A stretch of 7,977 nt of DNA from Deltaproteobacteria bacterium RBG_13_52_11. Its GTDB lineage: Bacteria > Desulfobacterota > B13-G15 > RBG-16-54-18. Positions 6,084 to 7,977 of the stretch are shown here, piece by piece; positions within the stretch are counted from its first letter, which is position 1; every line of letters starts with the position of its first letter. Both the position numbers and the translations under genes were made by a program. The stretch lies in assembly GCA_001797745.1 (NCBI GenBank), contig MGQF01000003.1:6574-14550 (forward strand), in the 5' to 3' direction. A model generated the notes under the pieces. That model had not been told where the DNA came from. It searched no databases and saw nothing but the letters and a program-made list of their open reading frames with translations.

Positions 6084-6200
6084 TCAGCCCTTGCAGCTGA
6101 GGCATTTCTTTCCCAATCCAGCACCCCGCATCATCATCCAGAACTTAGCTTCCAGGTCTCTCGCATCCTTATGTAACATACCTTTCTTTTGAGGCTTCAT
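6084..6200 (-). CDS. Small Cys-containing peptide, candidate RiPP precursor; possible selenoprotein extending to 6072
   Basis: A 38-codon frame from the ATG at 6198-6200 to a TGA at 6084-6086. It has a strong ribosome-binding site (GGAAAGGGGGG ending a few bases before the ATG), which argues that it is translated. The peptide starts MKPQKKGMLHKDARDLEAK, continues FWMMMRGAG and ends LGKKCLSCKG, so a charged, helix-prone leader-like part precedes a Gly/Cys core with C33 and C36. It lies immediately upstream of the radical SAM/SPASM gene on the same strand, the usual precursor-maturase order. If the TGA is read as selenocysteine, the product becomes 42 residues with CLSCKGUKSK at the end (C33, C36, U39), and its true stop (6072-6074) overlaps the maturase ATG. 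I do not recognise a named family with certainty. A catalogued 'selenobiotic' peptide/maturase pair exists in NCBI families, but I cannot test membership. Confidence 0.75.
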   Translation of the reverse strand: MKPQKKGMLHKDARDLEAKFWMMMRGAGLGKKCLSCKG

Positions 6201-6363
6201 AGTATCCCCCCTTTCCTCAAAATTTAGCCTGGGCACTAACACAGTATGAGATGATAATTATAAATAAATCTTATAGCAAATCGCTGTTTCAATAAAAATT
6301 TTAAATAGTAGATGATGAAATGTCAAGAGGATTAGAGGGGGATCTTTATCCCATTGCTCCTAG
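6201..6363. other. AT-rich intergenic region upstream of the peptide/radical SAM operon
   Basis: No gene is visible. Positions 6240-6320 are markedly AT-rich compared with both sides and probably contain the promoter of the minus-strand peptide gene. The region also marks a boundary: to its left genes are intact and on the minus strand, and to its right the plus-strand sequence looks like joined gene fragments. Confidence 0.6.
6257..6262 (-). promoter_or_regulatory. Candidate -10 box for the peptide/radical SAM operon
   Basis: A perfect TATAAT on the minus strand lies 57 bases upstream of the peptide start codon inside the AT-rich region. The base run at the -35 distance (17-base spacer) is AGCGAT, a poor match, so transcription might need an activator or another sigma factor. 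A TTGAAA lies further upstream but at an unsuitable distance. Confidence 0.35.
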
Positions 6364-6504
6364 CTGAAGAAATTGGAGAAAATAGGGCTGCCTCTCCACA
6401 CCCCATTCCCGCACACAGGGGCTTTGTATTGTCCGGGGAAAGGGGATGTGATAGATTATGCTGCAGAGGGGATTGCCGCCGTGGCGAGACAACAGGGAGG
6501 CTGA
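6364..6504 (+). pseudogene. Possible 3' remnant of an unidentified gene
   Basis: The plus-strand frame that ends in the TGA at 6502-6504 is open back to a TAG at 6361-6363, giving 46 sense codons. It contains no ATG, only CTG, TTG and GTG as possible starts. The end reads GDVIDYAAEGIAAVARQQGG, which has the composition of a real alpha-helical protein tail rather than random translation. The TGA overlaps the next gene's ATG as TGATG, a typical operon junction. I infer that this is the surviving end of a gene whose 5' part was lost by rearrangement. I cannot name the family. A chance open frame of this length is possible. Confidence 0.35.
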
Positions 6505-6782
6505 TGGTGCACATGTTTGCAAAAAAACGCTTCATCTACCTTATAATAATAATTCTCTTGCTGATAAGTGCATGTGCCGTGGCGTACATCCTTGCGATGC
6601 GTTCGCCGGAATCAGCCGCAACGCCCCGGCCCGGCCATTGGGCAAGGCTCATCCAACGGGAAACCCTGCCGAACCTCCACCAGGTGACGCCCACCCTCTA
6701 TAGGGGCGCTCAGCCGACAGCCGTTGGCATGCGCCAGCTCAAGGCGATGGGCGTTAAGACGGTGGTCAACCTCCGCTCATTT
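6504..6782 (+). pseudogene. 5' fragment of a membrane-anchored dual-specificity phosphatase gene
   Basis: This 93-codon part of the chimeric frame carries the N-terminal anchor and the first beta strands of the phosphatase fold, with the family-like pattern LYRGAQP, then GMRQLKAMGVKTVVNLRS. In intact relatives, as I remember them, an Arg/Asp-rich segment and then the catalytic HCxxGxxR loop follow. Here homology ends after NLRSF at 6782, and the next bases become AT-rich. With no active-site cysteine the fragment cannot be a working phosphatase. Confidence 0.55.
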
Positions 6783-7977
6783 AATGTAGCATTATTTCTT
6801 AATTTATTTACAGCACCATCTTTTGCCGCGCAGGCCGGCCTCGACGATTCTATCTTATTTCTGGATAAGCACGAGACGAATAGCGCCGATAATTTCGGCG
6901 GTTTCACGGGCCAGCCCTGGCAGACCGAAGAAAAAGAAAAAGTCCTCGGTTACCTGAAAATCATTCAGGAAAAGGCGCCGGGGTTGCTGCGAAGGGCCAC
7001 TATCTACCGTCAGCTCAAACTTTACCGTCAGAACACCATGGGTAAACTTATCATAAGCCCGAACTTGCGCGCGGAAAACGCCATAGTCTTTACGGACCTG
7101 TTTTTTCAGGATCCCCGCGGGCTCAAGATAGTCGTGCACGAAACAGCCCATCTTGCCGATAGCAGCCTGAAAGTTGCAAACAGCAAGGAATGGGTGAACC
7201 TTGTGCGGCCCAGAATAGAGAAAGTAAAAGCGCGCCTGAAGAAAGAAGGCCTGACGCTTATTGAGGCCATCTGGGTCAAGCAGGTTAATAGAGAGGATTT
7301 GGCGCGCGAAGAAGGATTGCCGAGTCTGTACGCGGCAAGCGACGAAATGGAGGCGCTGTCTGAATATGTCGCTAGTATTGTTACTGCAGAATCAGTAGCC
7401 GTGCCTCCGCCTATTAAAGCCTTTATTGAGTCAAGGCTCCTGTCCGCATCAGTCAAGCCGGATGAATCAACGCGCTATTTCCATGAGGGCCTCTCATGCC
7501 TTGTGCTTAAGCAATCCGATAATGCACTCGCTTCTTTTGACCGCGCGATAAAGCTCGACCCGTGGTTTGTCGCGGCATATGAAGAGCGCGCCAAGGTCTG
7601 GCTGCAGAAGGGGGATCCGGACAAAGCGATCTCAGATTTATCTCAGACGATTAACTTAGGCTCTGTAAAATCCGAATCCATGCGATATGACCGCGCTGAG
7701 TTGTTGAGCAAGAAACAGAAATGGGATGAGGCGATCGCCGATTATAGCACGGTCATAGAACGCAATCCGGCCTGGTCATACCCTCTTATAGGGAGGGGCA
7801 AGGCATGGACAAACAAAAAAGAGTACGATAAGGCCATTGCAGATTATGATGAAGCCATTAAGGCTAGCCCGGAGAATGCCTATGCTTATCTCCTGCGCGG
7901 CGACTGCAAGCGTTTAAAGAAAGACGTTGACGGCGCAATAGCCGATCTTTCCAAGGCAATAAGCATTAAGCCCGACT
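6504..7977 (+). CDS. Chimeric ORF: truncated phosphatase-like N terminus + HExxH zinc-peptidase-like domain + TPR repeats, 3' end outside window
   Basis: The frame is open for 491 codons to the right edge. AGGGAGG (6494-6500) precedes three possible starts, ATG 6504, GTG 6507 and ATG 6513; GTG 6507 has the best spacing. Residues 10-32 are a strongly hydrophobic anchor or signal (ISAC at 21-24 could be a lipobox). Residues 55-93, with PNLHQVTPTLYRGAQPTA and VVNLRSF, match the opening of membrane-anchored dual-specificity/tyrosine phosphatases, but the HCxxGxxR catalytic half never follows. From residue 94 the text changes to a signal-peptide-like VALFLNLFTAPSFAAQ. A zinc-peptidase-like region follows with HETAH at 212-216 and acidic EMEALSEY at 281-288 that could supply the third ligand. 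From about 324 there are TPR units of about 34 residues (for example YDKAIADYDEAIKASPENAY). Either a genuine in-frame fusion or an assembly chimera. Confidence 0.8.
   Translation, partial: MVHMFAKKRFIYLIIIILLLISACAVAYILAMRSPESAATPRPGHWARLIQRETLPNLHQVTPTLYRGAQPTAVGMRQLKAMGVKTVVNLRSFNVALFLNLFTAPSFAAQAGLDDSILFLDKHETNSADNFGGFTGQPWQTEEKEKVLGYLKIIQEKAPGLLRRATIYRQLKLYRQNTMGKLIISPNLRAENAIVFTDLFFQDPRGLKIVVHETAHLADSSLKVANSKEWVNLVRPRIEKVKARLKKEGLTLIEAIWVKQVNREDLAREEGLPSLYAASDEMEALSEYVASIVTAESVAVPPPIKAFIESRLLSASVKPDESTRYFHEGLSCLVLKQSDNALASFDRAIKLDPWFVAAYEERAKVWLQKGDPDKAISDLSQTINLGSVKSESMRYDRAELLSKKQKWDEAIADYSTVIERNPAWSYPLIGRGKAWTNKKEYDKAIADYDEAIKASPENAYAYLLRGDCKRLKKDVDGAIADLSKAISIKPD

Noticed and set aside
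5425..6192. A 255-codon open frame on the plus strand opposite the radical SAM gene
   Set aside because: It runs antisense through a gene with complete radical SAM and SPASM motifs and also crosses the peptide gene. Its translation has no recognisable domain and is rich in residues expected from reverse reading.
6458..6703. An 81-codon plus-strand frame starting before the phosphatase fragment
   Set aside because: It is out of frame with the phosphatase-like sequence, which has the hydrophobic anchor, ribosome-binding site and family-like motifs. This frame has none of these.
7106..7456. A 116-codon minus-strand frame in the right-hand region
   Set aside because: It lies opposite the HExxH/TPR reading frame, which continues in a single frame for 491 codons with clear TPR periodicity.
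1..7977. CRISPR array, tRNA, rRNA, insertion sequence or phage attachment site
   Set aside because: The only tandem repeat has two units with no spacers. No cloverleaf with a T-loop signature, rRNA-like sequence, transposase or integrase reading was found by eye; a covariance-model scan was not possible.

Overview
The window looks like a piece of the chromosome of an anaerobic Gram-negative bacterium, most plausibly Desulfobacterota (the old Deltaproteobacteria) or a related lineage. The reasons are an RpoH-type sigma factor, an LpxC lipid A enzyme, a periplasmic pentaheme cytochrome c and a radical SAM/SPASM peptide-maturase locus. This assignment is inference from gene content; nothing here is a phylogenetic marker I could align. 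No rRNA, tRNA, CRISPR array or insertion sequence was seen.

Layout. Positions 1-806 (minus strand) hold the first 268 codons of an RpoH-like heat-shock sigma factor that runs off the left edge. After a 305-base divergent intergenic region with two hairpins comes, on the plus strand, a 447-residue fusion of an NtrX-like response-regulator receiver domain to a complete LpxC deacetylase (1112-2455). It converges with murI, glutamate racemase (2459-3259, minus), leaving 3 bases between the stop codons. A 216-base intergenic region carries a second copy of a REP-like palindrome and an intrinsic terminator. That terminator ends a minus-strand operon of a periplasmic pentaheme cytochrome (3917-4837) and a four-helix membrane protein with four regularly placed histidines (3476-3901), together a plausible quinone/heme electron-transfer module with its own promoter region.

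The most interesting locus is at 5014-6200 (minus). A very short gene (6084-6200) encodes a Cys-containing peptide ending CLSCKG and sits directly upstream of a radical SAM/SPASM enzyme (5014-6075), the usual layout of a RiPP precursor and its maturase. The peptide's UGA stop is followed, after exactly 11 nucleotides, by a perfect 7-bp hairpin with a GGUU apical loop. Reading through the UGA adds only U-K-S-K and ends at a UGA that overlaps the maturase start codon as ATGA. This suggests a selenocysteine-containing precursor peptide (CxxCxxU) translationally coupled to its maturase. It is a hypothesis with testable predictions, not a demonstrated fact.

The right-hand part (about 6364-7977, plus) looks like a patchwork. 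A short open stretch resembling the 3' end of a lost gene overlaps the start of a membrane-anchored phosphatase-like gene. That gene is cut off just before its catalytic half and continues, in the same frame, into a signal-peptide-like stretch, an HExxH zinc-peptidase-like domain and TPR repeats that run off the right edge. This is either a real recombinational fusion or a contig chimera.

The genes do not form one pathway. The left half concerns stress response and envelope synthesis (RpoH, LpxC, MurI), the middle concerns electron transfer, and the 5-6.2 kb part is a peptide-modification locus.
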